A DNA stretch of 64,000 bases from an uncultured Peptostreptococcaceae bacterium (GTDB lineage Bacteria > Bacillota > Clostridia > Peptostreptococcales > Anaerovoracaceae). Where the stretch lies: contig CAJUQR010000001.1 of the NCBI GenBank assembly GCA_910588185.1, positions 1-64,000 of the forward strand, read 5' to 3'. Made by a program: the position numbers and the translations under genes. The notes below the pieces were generated by a model, which was not told the origin of the DNA, searched no databases, and was given only the letters and a program-made list of their open reading frames with translations. How positions within the stretch are numbered: the first letter of the stretch is position 1; each line of letters starts with the position of its first letter. Shown here in pieces: positions 62,133 to 64,000 of this stretch.

Positions 62133-63539
62133 TTAGCTGAACATGCCAAGCCCGAAGAAGCTGTCAAGCTGACCAAGCAATATGATTACCATCATTACAG
62201 GCGCAACGAACTTTATACAGAAATCATAAAATCTCTTAGTCCTAAACTTATTGCCATTAAGGGTAACTTCTTCATCAACCCATGCAGTAGGAATAACAAT
62301 AGCACAATAACATGCTCCAAGCGGCATCAAAATACCTTCTGATATTAAATCTATAGAGTCAAGCCATGTACTTTGTCCAAAGAACTGAGGAAATCCATTG
62401 GCTCCAAGTCCATCTATAGAAACAAGTGAAGCAGTTATGGCAATGCTTATTCCAAGCATTGTAGCATACTTCTTTCTGTTAGGCTTCTTACCTTTTTCAA
62501 TGGCCTTGTCCATAGCTACAGCTGTTATTCCTTCAAGCAATGAGATTGATGAAGTAATTGCTGCTATGAATACCAGTCCATACATTAAAAATCCAAAAAT
62601 AGGCCCAAATTTACCCATAGAGTTAAACACTGTCTGCAAAGTGATAAATAACAATCCAGGTCCCTGTCCAGGCTCAAGTCCTGAAGCAAATATTGCCGGC
62701 ATAGTTGCAAGACCTGCCATTATTGCAATTATTGTATCTGCAAAAGGTATCACCAATGCGCTTCTCTCAAGGCTTTGCTCTTTTGGAATATATGAACCAT
62801 AAGCTATCATAATAGCCATTCCAAGTGACAGTGAAAAGAACATCTGACCACCTGCTACCGAAAGAACCGTAATCCATCCTGTTCCTTCAAAGGCTGACCA
62901 ATCAGGCTTGAACATAAATTCAATACCTGCCGAAGCTCCCGGCAATGTCACACTTCTTATTATTACTATAACAAGCATTACAAACAGTGCAGGCATAGCT
63001 ATAGATGTAAACTTTTCTATTCCGCCGGAAACGCCTCCTCTTACTACAAGAACTGTGAGGATTACAAATATCAGCGAGAATATAACAGTCTGAAGCATAT
63101 CTGACGTAAACTCGCCAAAGAAAGCACCGCTGTCTTGACCGTTCACTCCCCAACCTGCTCCGAACAAGTCTCCTAAATTCGCTATAGCATATTTTATGCA
63201 ATATCCGCCAAGCATTGAATAGAAAGATAATATCATCCAAGGTGCAATGGCTCCCATCCAGCCTATAAATGCATACTTTTTAGATAACGTCTCATAAGCT
63301 CCTACAACGCCTTTACCTGTTCTTCTTCCAAGAGCAAGCTCAGTCATAAGAATAACATAACCCACAAGTACTACTAAAATCAAATAGAGAACCAAAAATG
63401 CAAAGCCGCCGTTGGCGCCCATCTTATATGGAAATCCCCAGAGGTTGCCAAGTCCCACAGCAGAACCTACAGCAGCCATTAAGAATCCTATATTAGAACC
63501 AAATTGACCCTTATGATTTTCCTGTTGCTTTTTTTCCAT
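62133..63539 (-). CDS. Sodium-dependent transporter (NSS/SNF family)
   Basis: This 468-residue membrane protein belongs to the LeuT-type neurotransmitter:sodium symporters, which import amino acids with Na+. The first helix has the family's SNIGFLMAAVGSAVGLGNLWGFPYKMGANGG, with the unwound glycine pair. About 11 helices fit bacterial members. The amino acid imported is unknown. A clear promoter lies upstream and a terminator downstream. It is divergent from the YbaK-type gene. Confidence 0.93.
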   Translation of the reverse strand: MEKKQQENHKGQFGSNIGFLMAAVGSAVGLGNLWGFPYKMGANGGFAFLVLYLILVVLVGYVILMTELALGRRTGKGVVGAYETLSKKYAFIGWMGAIAPWMILSFYSMLGGYCIKYAIANLGDLFGAGWGVNGQDSGAFFGEFTSDMLQTVIFSLIFVILTVLVVRGGVSGGIEKFTSIAMPALFVMLVIVIIRSVTLPGASAGIEFMFKPDWSAFEGTGWITVLSVAGGQMFFSLSLGMAIMIAYGSYIPKEQSLERSALVIPFADTIIAIMAGLATMPAIFASGLEPGQGPGLLFITLQTVFNSMGKFGPIFGFLMYGLVFIAAITSSISLLEGITAVAMDKAIEKGKKPNRKKYATMLGISIAITASLVSIDGLGANGFPQFFGQSTWLDSIDLISEGILMPLGACYCAIVIPTAWVDEEVTLNGNKFRTKRFYDFCIKFVAPVMMVIILLGQLDSFFGLGMFS

Positions 63540-63594
63540 TAAAACTCCTCCTATATTTTACTTAATCACACTCTCATATGGTCATAGTATTTTT

Positions 63595-63623
63595 ACTTTA
63601 ACAAAATAAACTATTTTTGTCAA
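63595..63623 (-). promoter_or_regulatory. Promoter of the sodium-dependent transporter gene
   Basis: Minus-strand TTGACA (63618-63623) and TAAAGT (63595-63600) are 17 bp apart. Confidence 0.7.
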
Positions 63624-63714
63624 CAAATATGCATTATCACTTGAATTTTATGGTAAAATATCTTTATAACTATGATACAATAAATTTATAAAAAATAAAC
63701 GAGAGGTTAAAATT

Positions 63715-64000
63715 ATGGCAATAGAAATAGTTCGAGAATATTTTAAGCAATTAGGCATAGAAGATAGAATAATGGAATTTGACGTTTCAAGTGCAACTGT
63801 AGAATTGGCAGCACTTGCTGTGGGAGTAGAAGGCGCAAGGATTTGCAAAACGTTATCTTTTAAAGACGGTGATAACGGCTGCATTCTGATACAAACTGCC
63901 GGTGATGCAAAAATTGACAACCGCAAATTTAAAGATACGTTTGGACAAAAAGCAAAAATGCTTTCTCCGGACGAAGTCATAGCTTTTACAGGCCATGCAA
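63715..64000 (+). CDS. YbaK/EbsC family protein (partial)
   Basis: The first 95 codons run off the window edge. The opening matches YbaK-type aminoacyl-tRNA deacylases: EFDVSSATVELAALAVGVEGARICKTLSFKDGDNGCILIQTAGDAKIDNRKFKDTFG, with the conserved lysine in ICKTLSF that contacts the mischarged tRNA. These proteins hydrolyse Cys-tRNA-Pro or related misacylated tRNAs. GAGAGG precedes the ATG. The C-terminal half cannot be seen. Confidence 0.9.
   Translation, partial: MAIEIVREYFKQLGIEDRIMEFDVSSATVELAALAVGVEGARICKTLSFKDGDNGCILIQTAGDAKIDNRKFKDTFGQKAKMLSPDEVIAFTGHA

Noticed and set aside
63648..63980. 110-codon minus-strand frame at the window end
   Set aside because: It is antisense to the YbaK-type gene, which has a good ribosome binding site and family motifs.

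Overview
The window looks like a chromosomal segment from a low-GC, anaerobic, spore-forming member of the Clostridia (Bacillota). This rests on the low GC content, strong AGGAGG-type ribosome binding sites, pyruvate formate-lyase with its activase, SpoIIID, a T-box leader, tmRNA/SmpB and many clostridial-type transporters. I see no prophage, transposase, CRISPR array, rRNA or tRNA gene. The genus cannot be told from the sequence alone.

Layout. 1-8.6 kb: NhaC antiporter, convergent pflB-pflA fermentation operon, U32 peptidase-family protein and AI-2E family transporter. 8.6-17.7 kb: MocR-type regulator with a degenerate PLP site, THUMP RNA methyltransferase, MreB, a 39-codon gene, acyl-CoA ligase, DUF1836 protein, nitroreductase, and a stand-alone TrpB2 behind a tryptophan-specific T-box. 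18-24 kb: LysO-type exporter, 2-hydroxyacid dehydrogenase, MATE pump, SpoIIID, threonine aldolase, and a HutD-like protein with a membrane tail. 24.0-24.87 kb is the most unusual intergenic region: a MITE-like repeat followed by an imperfect tandem array of structured units. 24.9-35 kb: E2-like and CGCAxxGCC proteins, QueT, EcsC, a lipase-like hydrolase, a DUF4097 lipoprotein and a 1861-residue BspA-type leucine-rich-repeat surface protein.

35-48.7 kb: split YeeE/YedE transporter genes, a zinc-finger-like exported protein cut by an in-frame TGA, SDR, TSUP exporter, then a small-molecule island (FCD-type GntR regulator, NhaC, PhzF, ornithine cyclodeaminase-family enzyme, aminotransferase). The island's promoter is overlapped by a perfect long palindrome. 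A hybrid histidine kinase broken by two in-frame TAA codons runs divergently from it. 48.9-64 kb is housekeeping: tmRNA, smpB, two signal-peptidase genes (one with both catalytic residues replaced), an RluA pseudouridine synthase, fructose bisphosphate aldolase, nicotinate phosphoribosyltransferase, uvrA-uvrB, xpt, a sodium-dependent transporter and the start of a YbaK-type protein.

The best candidates for undescribed biology are the structured repeat array at 24.3-24.7 kb with paired-base changes in two stems, a dispersed ~172-bp element with conserved internal spacing in three intergenic regions, the TGA-interrupted surface protein whose reading frame ends exactly at a terminator, and the palindrome-controlled PhzF/cyclodeaminase/aminotransferase/NhaC island. 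All calls are from reading the sequence; no database search was run.
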